Assembly (NCBI GenBank): GCA_021789695.1
Contig: JAJYJH010000001.1
Span: 1 to 64,000, forward strand
Source of the DNA: a bacterium
GTDB taxonomy: Bacteria; Elusimicrobiota; Elusimicrobia; Elusimicrobiales; UBA9959
Direction: 5' to 3'
DNA: 64,000 bases
Below, piece after piece: positions 1 through 7,294 of this stretch (positions within the stretch are counted from its first letter, which is position 1; every line of letters starts with the position of its first letter). The translations under genes and the position numbers were made by a program. The notes beneath the pieces are model-generated. The model saw nothing but the letters and a program-made list of their open reading frames with translations. It had not been told where the DNA came from and searched no databases.

Positions 1-33
1 GTCCGCAGCGTTGTAGGCATCGGTCCGTCTCAT
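1..33 (-). CDS. Start of an unidentified gene leaving the window
   Basis: On the minus strand an ATG at 33 follows a strong Shine-Dalgarno (AAAAGGAGGAATC) and opens a frame beginning M-R-R-T-D-A-Y-N-A-A-D that stays open to the edge. Only 11 codons are visible, so no family can be named. A dyad-symmetric element lies 21 bases upstream and could be its operator. Confidence 0.4.
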   Translation of the reverse strand, partial: MRRTDAYNAAD

Positions 34-53
34 GATTCCTCCTTTTAGTGGGT

Positions 54-85
54 CCTCGGATGTAGTTTACAACTATCATCCGAGG
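54..85. promoter_or_regulatory. Dyad-symmetric operator-like element
   Basis: A nine-base perfect arm pair (CCTCGGATG at 54-62, CATCCGAGG at 77-85) is extended inward by TAGTT/AACTA around a TAC centre with one unpaired T. It sits just upstream of the Shine-Dalgarno of the minus-strand gene that starts at 33, so an operator or a 5'-UTR hairpin is the simplest reading. The inner TGTAGT...CAACTA part loosely recalls BlaI/MecI-type operators, but that is a guess. An end of a mobile element is the alternative, since the adjacent recombinase has lost its 5' half. Confidence 0.4.
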
Positions 86-192
86 GGAGGCTCGACACTG
101 ACCTTTACCTCAACATATCATTCTGTAATGGCATTTTCCCCGCCCTTGCGCCCATCGGCTATAAGAACGACACCAAGAATCACACTATAGTA

Positions 193-1167
193 GTGGACCC
201 GGTGCTGGCCCCGCTCGTAAAACGCACATTCGAGCTTTATGCTTCGGGCCGGTATCCCATCAGAGATTTACGAGATACCATGAATGGCCTCGGGCTTAAG
301 CGTTGGGATAAAGACTTGGCTAACTCAAACTACCAGAAGATCCTCAAAAATCCGTTCTACTACGGCGTTATCAGGTATCTCGGCGAGTATTATGAGGGTA
401 AGCACACGCCGCTTATCTCTAAGGCGCTCTACGACAAGTGCCAGGAGGTAATGGCGCGCAAAAGCAGGCACACGCATGCACAGAAAGGGTTAAAGCCCTA
501 TGTCTATCGCGCCGCCTTCCGCTGCGCGGAATGCGGCTGCTACATCACCACCGAGACGCAGAAAGGCCATAACTACCTGCACTGCACAAAGCGCAAGACG
601 CCATGCAGTCAGCTCTTCGTGCGCGAAGAGGTCATAGACGCCCAGGTGCGCGAGATCTTAAAAGGAGTTTCCTTACCCCCGGCCCTGGCCGCCGAAGCTC
701 TTGATAACATAAAAAAGGAAAAATTAAAGGCGGCCCAGGCCGGGGAAGAGGCCGCCCAAAATCTGCGAGATAAAATAGATATCCTTAATCAACGAATGAA
801 CGCACTACTGGATATGGTGCTGTCCGGCCAGCTTACGCAGGCCGAGTACGCCCTCAAAAAGCGTTCATTCGTTGAGGAGAAAAAGGAAATCGAAATGAAA
901 CTCGCCGCTTTTGCGCGGCAGGGAGATAAACGGTTCGAACCTGTCAGGGCCTTCTATCAGTCCGCGAGTCACGTCGGAGAGGCCGCGGTTTCCGGAAATC
1001 CGTCTGAAAACCTGCAAATATTGAAAAATATCGGTTCGAACTTAATTATTGGCGGGAAACGGATTTCTTATAAACTGAGTTTTCCGTGGGAAAAACTGCA
1101 AAATTTTAACGCCGCGCGGGGCGCGGCGAGGGGCGAAAAGACGATTTCGGAAATTTGGGGTGGCTGA
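193..1167 (+). CDS. Large serine recombinase, C-terminal remnant (no catalytic domain)
   Basis: The product matches the DNA-binding half of large serine recombinases: a recombinase domain (about residues 1-90), a zinc-ribbon with CAECGC and a later cysteine pair (about 110-150), a coiled-coil region (about 165-240) and a basic tail. The N-terminal resolvase domain with the catalytic serine is missing. Family-like sequence (APIGYKND) continues in frame upstream of the GTG at 193 to about base 121, but a stop at 46-48 closes the frame and nothing before about 118 looks like recombinase. This is therefore a 5'-truncated relic. The frame ends inside the 3' end of tRNA-His (12-base overlap), the layout expected when an element uses a tRNA 3' end as its attachment site. 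A similar relic lies beside tRNA-Ser at 35.6 kb. Confidence 0.8.
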   Translation: MDPVLAPLVKRTFELYASGRYPIRDLRDTMNGLGLKRWDKDLANSNYQKILKNPFYYGVIRYLGEYYEGKHTPLISKALYDKCQEVMARKSRHTHAQKGLKPYVYRAAFRCAECGCYITTETQKGHNYLHCTKRKTPCSQLFVREEVIDAQVREILKGVSLPPALAAEALDNIKKEKLKAAQAGEEAAQNLRDKIDILNQRMNALLDMVLSGQLTQAEYALKKRSFVEEKKEIEMKLAAFARQGDKRFEPVRAFYQSASHVGEAAVSGNPSENLQILKNIGSNLIIGGKRISYKLSFPWEKLQNFNAARGAARGEKTISEIWGG

Positions 1168-1232
1168 GGGGATTTGAACCCCCGACCTCTCGGGCCACAG
1201 CCGAGCGCTCTAACCACTGAGCTACAACCACC
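1156..1232 (-). tRNA. tRNA-His (GTG anticodon)
   Basis: The minus strand folds as a complete cloverleaf: an eight-base 5' arm including the encoded G-1 typical of tRNA-His, pairing with the acceptor and C73; D-arm TAGCTCAGTGG; anticodon stem CTCGG/CCGAG with loop CTGTGGC (anticodon GTG); and a T-arm containing GGGTTCAAATCCC. CCA is encoded at the 3' end (1156-1158), unlike the other two tRNAs here. Its 3' end abuts the recombinase relic. Confidence 0.95.
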
Positions 1233-1338
1233 GTGGCGTATATTTTAGTCTTTTTGAGGCATGAAAGACAATGGCGGTCCGCGCCGCCCCTGCGCCGTGG
1301 TAGCGGGTGTTTTGTGTATAATCTCAGCGGGGGCGATC

Positions 1339-2754
1339 ATGATAAGAAAACCCGCAGTCGCCGGTAAATTCTACGAGGCTGATCCGCGGAAGCTGCGCGC
1401 GACCGTGGAATCCTTCCTGAAGAAGAACTACGCTCCGGTCGGTCGGCCGGCCGGTATACTGGCGCCGCACGCAGGCTACGTTTTTTCTGGCGCGGCGGCT
1501 GGCGCGGCTTTTTCGCGTCTGAAGAAGGCGGACTTCGACACACTGGTGATAATGGCCACCGGCCACACAATGCCGCTGAAGAACGGCGCGCTGCTGGCGG
1601 AGGGCTCCTTCGAGACGCCGTTGGGGCGCGTGGAGATAGACTCCGCCTTCTGTGCGAAGCTGCTAGGGGAGAAAGGCCTTTTCGAAGATTCCCCGCGCGC
1701 GCACGCCTCCGAGCACGCGGTGGAGGTGCAGCTGCCTTTCCTACAGGTTCTCAAGGGTGCCTCCGTGAAGATAGTGCCGGTGCTTTTTAACTCGTCCGAC
1801 ACGGACCTGCTGGCCGAGGCCGGGCGCACGATAGGCCGCGCGATGAAGGGACGCAAGGCGCTGTTCTGCGTCTCGTCGGACCTGTCTCATTATCCGCCTG
1901 GCGACGTCGCCGAGCTTTCGGATCGCTCGGTGCTGCTGGCGCTGCGGCAGGCGATGCGCAACGCTTCCCCCTCTTATTTCTCCCTGGCCAACGAGTTGCT
2001 GCTGGCCAAGGTCCCCGGCATGGACACCACCGCCTGCGGCCAGGCGGCCATGACGGCGGGCGCGGTTGCGGCACTGGAACTCGGCTGTAACGACTTCGAG
2101 CTGGCGCTCTACACTAATTCTGGCGAGGTCTCCGGCGACGACAGCGCCGTGGTGGGCTACGGCGCCGGTTTCTATACCGAGGTCTCGCCCAAGCCGGACG
2201 GCGCTCCGGAACTGACGGCAGAGATGAAAAAAGAACTGCTGGCGCTGGCGCGCGGCAGCATAGCCGCGGCCCTGAAGGGCGCGAAACCCGCGGAGCGCGG
2301 TCTTGACAGGCGCCCGGAGTTCAACCAGCCGGCGGCGGTCTTCGTGACGCTCAGCGCCGGGGAGCGTCTGCGCGGCTGCATAGGCAGCCTGGAGCCGCGC
2401 GGCACGCTGGCGGACATGACGGCTTCCTACGCCCGAGCCGCGGCCTTCGAGGACCCGCGCTTCCCCGGGCTGAGCGGGGCGGAACTGGAGAAGGTGACTA
2501 TAGAGATCTCGTTGCTTTCGCCGCTGCGGCGCGCAGCCTCGGCTGCAGAGGTCCAGCCGGGGGTGCACGGCGTTTACGTCAAGAGCGGACGCCGCTCAGG
2601 CACCTATCTGCCGCAGGTCTGGGAGCATTTCGACAATAAAGAGGATTTCCTCTCCTCGCTCTGTCTGGAGAAGGCCGGGCTTGCGGCCGGCGCATGGAAG
2701 GACAAGGGCACCGAGCTTTACGTCTATACGGTAGAGAAATTTAGCGAGGATTGA
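1339..2754 (+). CDS. Memo-AMMECR1 fusion (AmmeMemoRadiSam proteins B and A)
   Basis: The first about 280 residues are a Memo/AmmeMemoRadiSam-B domain (start MIRKPAVAGKFY, HAGY motif, SSDLSHYP). The last about 180 are an AMMECR1/AmmeMemoRadiSam-A domain with the signature LRGCIG. In most genomes these are separate genes accompanied by a radical SAM protein; here they are one polypeptide and no such radical SAM gene is adjacent. The biochemical role is unsettled: Memo-fold proteins resemble non-haem iron dioxygenases. The ATG at 1339 is preferred over an in-frame ATG at 1261 because family homology begins there and a TATAAT lies at 1317-1322, after the earlier ATG. A terminator follows at 2774. 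Confidence 0.88.
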   Translation: MIRKPAVAGKFYEADPRKLRATVESFLKKNYAPVGRPAGILAPHAGYVFSGAAAGAAFSRLKKADFDTLVIMATGHTMPLKNGALLAEGSFETPLGRVEIDSAFCAKLLGEKGLFEDSPRAHASEHAVEVQLPFLQVLKGASVKIVPVLFNSSDTDLLAEAGRTIGRAMKGRKALFCVSSDLSHYPPGDVAELSDRSVLLALRQAMRNASPSYFSLANELLLAKVPGMDTTACGQAAMTAGAVAALELGCNDFELALYTNSGEVSGDDSAVVGYGAGFYTEVSPKPDGAPELTAEMKKELLALARGSIAAALKGAKPAERGLDRRPEFNQPAAVFVTLSAGERLRGCIGSLEPRGTLADMTASYARAAAFEDPRFPGLSGAELEKVTIEISLLSPLRRAASAAEVQPGVHGVYVKSGRRSGTYLPQVWEHFDNKEDFLSSLCLEKAGLAAGAWKDKGTELYVYTVEKFSED

Positions 2755-2773
2755 GAGTACTCCGCCGCAGGGC

Positions 2774-2810
2774 AAAAAAAACCGCGCCTTTGCGGGCGCG
2801 GTTTTTTTTT
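2774..2810. terminator. Bidirectional intrinsic terminator
   Basis: The stem CCGCGCC/GGGCGCGG is flanked by A7 on the left and T9 on the right, so it can end transcripts from both the Memo-AMMECR1 gene and the convergent minus-strand gene. Confidence 0.85.
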
Positions 2811-2821
2811 GCGGGCTTGGC

Positions 2822-3253
2822 CTAGAGATTGGCGAAGAGCAGCAGCCCCACAAAGAAGAGGCCGCCGGTCAGCGCCCCGGCCAGGGTGCCCATGAGCGCG
2901 AAGCCTATGTAGGCCCCTACGCCGCCCATGAAGATGGTGGGCCTGTTGTCAACGATAAACTTCTTGATCTTCTGCCCCATGGTCGGCGGGGGAGCGGGGG
3001 GGTCCTCCTTTACAACTTGCGGGTAGGCCACCTTGGGAAGTATGATTGTGGATCTCAGCGCCGCGGGAGAAGCGCTGCGCAGCGTGGCGTCGTTCCTGAT
3101 CCCGCCGGAAATGTTTATGTTGACCGAGGGCTGCATGGCCGCCTCCTGCTGTAACTGACTGAAAGCGGTCCCGTCTGGATCAGCGAAGGCGAAGCCCGTC
3201 GCAATCATGCAGAGCCCGGCTACTATAAGGAAAATGGCTTTGGCGTGTTTCAT
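2822..3253 (-). CDS. Hypothetical exported small protein with glycine-rich membrane tail
   Basis: This 143-residue protein has a Sec-type signal peptide (basic start, hydrophobic 5-20, AFA cleavage-like site near 24). A polar middle with a proline run (PPAPPP) precedes a C-terminal hydrophobic, Gly/Ala-rich segment of about 35 residues that could form one or two membrane helices. I recognise no family. It is monocistronic between a terminator and an upstream -10 box only six bases from its ATG, so it is probably translated from a leaderless mRNA. Confidence 0.65.
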   Translation of the reverse strand: MKHAKAIFLIVAGLCMIATGFAFADPDGTAFSQLQQEAAMQPSVNINISGGIRNDATLRSASPAALRSTIILPKVAYPQVVKEDPPAPPPTMGQKIKKFIVDNRPTIFMGGVGAYIGFALMGTLAGALTGGLFFVGLLLFANL

Positions 3254-3259
3254 GCCAAT

Positions 3260-3265
3260 ATTATA
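3260..3265 (-). promoter_or_regulatory. -10 box, leaderless-type
   Basis: TATAAT on the minus strand ends six bases before the ATG at 3253, placing the predicted +1 on or next to the start codon. Confidence 0.5.
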
Positions 3266-3389
3266 CGGAAGATGCCTTGTTTTTGAAAGGGCAATTCTGC
3301 CCAGTATTCCCTAGGCCTAAGGACCTACGTTCTTGCCTGGTTTTTGCGGGATCTTTTGCGGAAGCGGTTTGTGACTAGCGGGGAGTGGC

Positions 3390-3590
3390 TCAGAAAAGCT
3401 TGTCTTGGGCAGGTTTGTCTTTGTCTGGTTTTTCCCTGCGCCTCAGCCCGGCCTTTTTGACCGCGTCCTCCGCCTCGGTCAGGCCGAGGCGGAAGATGTC
3501 CACTATCTGGTAGCCGTCCTCCCTTAGCTGCTGAAGCTTCGTGTTGTCTTCCTCGGATAGAGAGATGACTATCTGGTAGCGTGGTTTCAT
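3390..3590 (-). CDS. Small ribbon-helix-helix-like protein
   Basis: This 66-residue protein begins MKPRYQIVISLSEED, a basic then alternating-hydrophobic strand, followed by two predicted helices (NTKLQQLREDG and IVDIFRLGLTEAEDA) in the spacing and R-x-G-L pattern of ribbon-helix-helix DNA-binding proteins. The last 20 residues are a charged Lys/Arg/Asp tail. The start is one base after the stop of the 49-codon gene upstream, so the two are translationally coupled and share one promoter. If it is a repressor, the pentamer array in that promoter is the obvious target. The fold assignment is inferred from sequence pattern only. Confidence 0.6.
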   Translation of the reverse strand: MKPRYQIVISLSEEDNTKLQQLREDGYQIVDIFRLGLTEAEDAVKKAGLRRREKPDKDKPAQDKLF

Positions 3591-3591
3591 T

Positions 3592-3741
3592 TTACCTTCC
3601 TTTCCCGGTATAGGCCAGAGCAGTCTTTATCCTGTTTGCGCGGGCTACGCTGGCGCCCATCTTACCGTCCTTCAGCAACCCCAGTGTAGCGGACATCCAC
3701 ACCTTGAACTCTTTCTGGAGCATATACCTTTGAGTGTTCAT
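3592..3741 (-). CDS. 49-residue protein, first gene of the mini-operon
   Basis: An ATG at 3741 follows a good Shine-Dalgarno (GGAGGAGAAT) and encodes 49 residues that are basic and helix-prone (MNTQRYMLQKEFKVWMSATL at the start, ending TGKGR). The stop is separated by one base from the ATG of the ribbon-helix-helix-like gene. I recognise no family. A two-gene unit of a very small basic protein and a ribbon-helix-helix protein is compatible with, but does not prove, a toxin-antitoxin or autoregulated pair. Confidence 0.55.
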   Translation of the reverse strand: MNTQRYMLQKEFKVWMSATLGLLKDGKMGASVARANRIKTALAYTGKGR

Positions 3742-3776
3742 ATTCTCCTCCGTGAAAGACTTTGCTTGCTATTGAT

Positions 3777-3808
3777 ATAGAATAGCATAGGATAGTATAG
3801 TTTGTCAA
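3777..3808 (-). promoter_or_regulatory. Promoter with five ATAGN pentamers in the spacer
   Basis: On the minus strand TTGACA (plus-strand 3803-3808) and TATTCT (3779-3784) are 18 bases apart, a near-consensus promoter for the two small genes downstream. On the plus strand 3777-3801 reads as five consecutive ATAGN pentamers covering the spacer and overlapping the -10. Five-base periodicity puts alternate copies on the same helix face. Confidence 0.65.
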
Positions 3809-3923
3809 GGGTCAGTTTCCCCCCCTTCTTAATAAACCTTTAAAAATAAGCATTTTTTATTCCCCCCTTCGGCATGGAAAGCCCTTTGCTGCGGCAAGTT
3901 GGGTAAAGTTGTTTTTAAATTGG

Positions 3924-3929
3924 TAGAAT
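3924..3929 (+). promoter_or_regulatory. -10 box, leaderless-type
   Basis: TAGAAT ends seven bases before the folP ATG; there is no Shine-Dalgarno. Confidence 0.5.
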
Positions 3930-3936
3930 TCCAAGC

Positions 3937-4749
3937 ATGAAAAAGCTCAGTTTCCATGCCGGTCGCACGCTGGTCTGCGGCATATTGAACGTTACTCCCG
4001 ACTCTTTTTCTGACGGCGGCAGTTGGAACGATACAGAGGCCGCCATCGCCCATGCCCTGGAGATGCAGGAGCAGGGCGCCGATATGCTGGACATAGGCGG
4101 CGAATCCTCCCGCCCCGGCAGCGAGGCTGTGCCGCTGGAGGAGGAGAAAAGACGGGTCCTGCCTGTGCTGCGGGGCCTGGCTGGCAGGCTGCGAATACCG
4201 ATCTCTGTAGATACCTGCAAACCCGAGATGGCGGTCTTGGCGGTGGAGGCCGGGGCTGACCTCATAAACGACATAACCGGTTTCCGGGACCCGGCAATGG
4301 TAAAGAGCGCGGCCGATACCGGGGCCGGCGCAATAGCCATGCACATGCAGGGCGAGCCGCGCTCCATGCAGGTCGCCCCCTATTATAAGGATGTTGTTGG
4401 CGAGGTAAAGGCCTTCCTTGCCGGCAGCGCCGAGGCGCTCGGGAAGGCTGGCGTGAAGGACATTATACTGGACCCGGGCATAGGCTTCGGCAAGACGCTG
4501 GCGCACAACCTGACGCTGATAGCGCGGTTGGGCGAGTTGCGCGCGCTGGGCTATCCGGTGATGCTGGGAGTGTCGCGAAAGAGGTTCATCGGCGAGCTCG
4601 CCGGGGGCGGGCCGGATGAGCGCCTGGCAGGCACTATAGCCGCCTGCGCTGCCGGTGCGGCGCGGGGCGCTGACATAGTGCGCGTGCATAACGTGGCTGA
4701 ATGCCGCAGGGCCATGTTGGTGGCCGACGCCATCGGGAGGGCGGCGTGA
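3937..4749 (+). CDS. folP: Dihydropteroate synthase
   Basis: It joins 6-hydroxymethyl-dihydropterin pyrophosphate to p-aminobenzoate in cytosolic folate synthesis. The 270-residue length is normal. Signatures are visible: GILNVTPDSFSDGG near residue 16, DIGGESSRPGSE near 50, the DINDITG-type strand near 110, LDPGIGFGK near 180, and GVSRKRFIG near 210. The ATG at 3937 is followed directly by family sequence. The stop overlaps the GTG of folK-folC by four bases, so the folate genes form one transcript. Confidence 0.95.
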   Translation: MKKLSFHAGRTLVCGILNVTPDSFSDGGSWNDTEAAIAHALEMQEQGADMLDIGGESSRPGSEAVPLEEEKRRVLPVLRGLAGRLRIPISVDTCKPEMAVLAVEAGADLINDITGFRDPAMVKSAADTGAGAIAMHMQGEPRSMQVAPYYKDVVGEVKAFLAGSAEALGKAGVKDIILDPGIGFGKTLAHNLTLIARLGELRALGYPVMLGVSRKRFIGELAGGGPDERLAGTIAACAAGAARGADIVRVHNVAECRRAMLVADAIGRAA

Positions 4750-6470
4750 AGGTTTATCTCTCGCTGGGCTCTAACCTGGGCGATCGCCTGGCCAACCTGG
4801 AGCGGGCCCTGGAACTGCTGGCCGACGGGGGCTGCAAGGTGGTCAGGCGCTCCCGTGTCTACGAGACGGCCCCGCTCTACTACCTGGAGCAGCCGGCCTT
4901 CTTCAACATGGCCGCCGCCTGCGAGACGGAACTTTCTCCGGAGGGGCTGCTGGTCCTGATAGGCCGGGTGGAATCCGCGCTGCGCCGCCGCCGGCTTGTC
5001 CGCAACGGCCCCCGCACCATCGACGTGGACATCCTTTTTTACGGCGGGTTGCGGCTCAGCTCGCCCGGCCTGGAACTGCCGCACCCGCGCCTGGTGGAGC
5101 GGGAGTTCGTGCTGGCGCCGCTTGCCGAGATAGCGCCGGGGCTGCGTCACCCGGCTACCGGGCTGACACCCGCCAGGATGCTGTTCGACCTGAAGGACCG
5201 GGGCGGCGCGCGCCGCCTGCCGTCGGACTACGCGGAGCTCGAGGAATGGCTGCGCGCCCTCCCCCCGCCCGCCGTGGACAAGCATTATTCGCTCAAGCCG
5301 GTGAAGGCCGCGCTCGCGCGGCTGGGCTACCCGCAGGAGCGTATGGGCACCGTGGTGCACATAACGGGCTCCACCGGCAAGACCAGTTCGGCGTGCATGA
5401 CGGCTGCCGCGCTCTCGGCCAACGGCTGGCGCACTGGCCTTTACACCAGCCCTCACGTGCGTTCGCTGCGCGAGCGCATTCAGGTCAACGGCAGGGAGAT
5501 CCGGGAAAAGGACCTGTTGAGCTGTTTTCTCCGCGTGGAATCCGTGGCCGCCGGAGAGCTCTCCTTCTTCGAGACGATTACCGCCGCCGCCTTTCTGTAT
5601 TTCTCGCTAAAAAAAACGGACTTCGCCGTGGTGGAGGCCGGGCTGGGTGGCCGGCTGGACGCCACTAACTCCGCCCCCGGGGCGGTCGCGGGAATAACCT
5701 CGGTGAGCCTGGAGCACGCCGCTCTGCTTGGGCCGCGCCTGGCGGATATCGCGGCGCACAAGGCCGGGATCATAAAGAAAGGCGCGGCTGTCCTCGTCGG
5801 GCAGGCGGTTCCAGAGCAGGCATGGCGCGTCATCCGGACGGCGGCCTCCTCCGCCGGGGCACGCGTCTACCGCCCGCTCGTCTGCGTGCTGCCCGGCCTC
5901 AGGAACTGCGGCGCTTTCCAGTTGCCCAACGGCGCCTTCGCGCTGCGGGCCGCCTCGCTGGCGGCGGAAAAGGCGGGGCTGAATTTGGCCCCGGCCCTGG
6001 CTGAGAGGGTCCTGCGCCGTGCCATCCCGCCTGGCCGGTTCCAGCGGCTGCGCCTGGCCGGCAGGACCATCGTAGTGGACGGCGCTCATAACGCCGAGGG
6101 CGTGGCCGCCCTGACGCGCGAGTTCGCGGAACGCCCCGCCGCCGTCTGCGTGACCTCTTTTATGTCCGACAAGGACGCGGCCCCGCTGGTGCGCGCCCTG
6201 GCGGCGTTATCCGAGAAACTTATCCTCACGCGCTCGCTCTCCTACCGCGCGGCCGATCCGGAGGCCCTGAGGCGCCATCTCCATCCGGAGCGGCGCGAAA
6301 AAACCCTGGTGGTGGAGAACCCTGTGGCGGCCCTTCAGCGCGCGCTGAAGCTGGCGCCGCAGAGCGGCACGGTTCTCGTGGCCGGCAGCCTGTACCTCGC
6401 CGGGGACGTCCTGGCCTGGCTCAGCGGCGGCCGCGCCTTCCACCCCCCGGAAATGCTGGTCGGTAAATGA
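4746..6470 (+). CDS. FolK-FolC fusion (HPPK + dihydrofolate/folylpolyglutamate synthase)
   Basis: Two enzymes of folate synthesis are fused. The first about 155 residues are HPPK (VYLSLGSNLGDR, later RTIDVDILFY and LPHPRL), which pyrophosphorylates hydroxymethyl-dihydropterin. From about residue 170 the protein is FolC, a Mur-ligase-type enzyme adding glutamate, with P-loop GSTGKTS (the family usually has GTNGKGS), EAGLGGRLDATN, and DGAHN near the C-terminus. The start is the GTG at 4746, overlapping the folP stop (GTGA); an in-frame ATG at 4701 lies inside folP and precedes the conserved first strand. FolK is more often fused to FolP or FolB, so this pairing is unusual. The altered P-loop keeps the invariant Gly-Lys. 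Confidence 0.92.
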   Translation: MKVYLSLGSNLGDRLANLERALELLADGGCKVVRRSRVYETAPLYYLEQPAFFNMAAACETELSPEGLLVLIGRVESALRRRRLVRNGPRTIDVDILFYGGLRLSSPGLELPHPRLVEREFVLAPLAEIAPGLRHPATGLTPARMLFDLKDRGGARRLPSDYAELEEWLRALPPPAVDKHYSLKPVKAALARLGYPQERMGTVVHITGSTGKTSSACMTAAALSANGWRTGLYTSPHVRSLRERIQVNGREIREKDLLSCFLRVESVAAGELSFFETITAAAFLYFSLKKTDFAVVEAGLGGRLDATNSAPGAVAGITSVSLEHAALLGPRLADIAAHKAGIIKKGAAVLVGQAVPEQAWRVIRTAASSAGARVYRPLVCVLPGLRNCGAFQLPNGAFALRAASLAAEKAGLNLAPALAERVLRRAIPPGRFQRLRLAGRTIVVDGAHNAEGVAALTREFAERPAAVCVTSFMSDKDAAPLVRALAALSEKLILTRSLSYRAADPEALRRHLHPERREKTLVVENPVAALQRALKLAPQSGTVLVAGSLYLAGDVLAWLSGGRAFHPPEMLVGK

Positions 6471-6479
6471 AAAAGGAAA

Positions 6480-6551
6480 TGCCCCCACCAGGAATCGAAC
6501 CTGGATTACCTGCTTAGAAGGCAGGTGCTCTATCCATTGAGCTATGGGGGC
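6480..6551 (-). tRNA. tRNA-Arg (TCT anticodon)
   Basis: The minus strand forms a cloverleaf with acceptor arms GCCCCCA/TGGGGGC, D-arm TAGCTCAATGG, anticodon stem CCTGC/GCAGG with loop CTTCTAA (anticodon TCT), and T-arm GGTTCGATTCC. The discriminator is A. CCA is not encoded. Confidence 0.95.
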
Positions 6552-6595
6552 GAAGAGGGCCTAACGTAAAGGCCCAGGGCTATATTTTACAAAAA

Positions 6596-7243
6596 TTAAT
6601 CTTCGTCCTGACCTTCTTCACGTCGGACGCTACCAAGGACGCGGCGCGCCAGCGAGTGCAGCTCTTCGTCGGCCAGCGCCAGCGTCTTCTTTTTGACGAC
6701 GCGCGAGAAGTATTCCCTCTCCGTCTTGGTCATGCGCTCGCCGCGCAGGCGCTTGAAGAAAAGCTCGGCTTGGCGCGGCGTGAAGATGCGGGAGAGGGAA
6801 CGCTGCAGCGGACGGTCCCCCGCGCCGGCGCTGAAATACCGGCGGAAGCTTTTTTTGAAGTCCTCCGCTCCTATTTCAAGGCCGTCCAGTTCCAGCGTCC
6901 GGCCCAGCGCGAACTTCTCGGCGAAGTCGGACACCATGCGTTCGGGAAAGGCGGCTAAGAGCTTTTTCCGCCAGGGGAACCTTACTCCCAGGCTTTCATA
7001 GAGGCCCAGCGAGACGAAGATCAGCAGTTCCAGCATCCTGTTCCCGTCCTCGCCGAGGAAAGCTTTGGCCGCCCTGAGATTGAAACTCCCCCCCTCTGCG
7101 GCGTTGGCCAGCATGGCCGGGAAAGTCGCCCACAGCCGCAAGTCCCTGCTTTCGGCCGCCTCTGCCAGCGTTCTGTTGGGATCTGTCTTTTGCGGTTTTA
7201 TGCCCAGCTCTGCGGCTTGAAGCAGGAGTTTGATGTTTATCAT
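6596..7243 (-). CDS. Conserved-looking hypothetical protein, basic C-terminal half
   Basis: This 215-residue soluble protein has no signal peptide. The N-terminal part begins MINIKLLLQAAELGIKPQKT and is helix-rich. The C-terminal part (about 150-205) has a regular pattern, TPRQAELFFKRLRGERMTK then TEREYFSRVVKKK, that looks like a compact helix-turn-helix-type nucleic-acid-binding segment. I cannot name a family with confidence. It stands alone between tRNA-Arg and the MazG-like gene, with an AT-rich stretch upstream (7244-7290) that probably holds its promoter. Confidence 0.65.
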   Translation of the reverse strand: MINIKLLLQAAELGIKPQKTDPNRTLAEAAESRDLRLWATFPAMLANAAEGGSFNLRAAKAFLGEDGNRMLELLIFVSLGLYESLGVRFPWRKKLLAAFPERMVSDFAEKFALGRTLELDGLEIGAEDFKKSFRRYFSAGAGDRPLQRSLSRIFTPRQAELFFKRLRGERMTKTEREYFSRVVKKKTLALADEELHSLARRVLGSVRREEGQDED

Positions 7244-7294
7244 ACTGTATTTAAATATACAATATATTGTCTTTTAAAGTACAAATTTATAGGT

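Noticed and set aside
930-1043. CGGTTCGAAC twice, resembling the tRNA T-arm, in the recombinase relic
   Set aside because: The two copies are in different reading frames and recur in the second relic simply because the encoded motifs (RFEP and IGSN) are conserved; no attachment role can be shown.
1741-2568. Long minus-strand open frame opposite the Memo-AMMECR1 gene
   Set aside because: It is a shadow of the GC-rich plus-strand gene; its translation is Arg/Gly/Gln-rich with no family pattern, while the plus strand has clear domain motifs.
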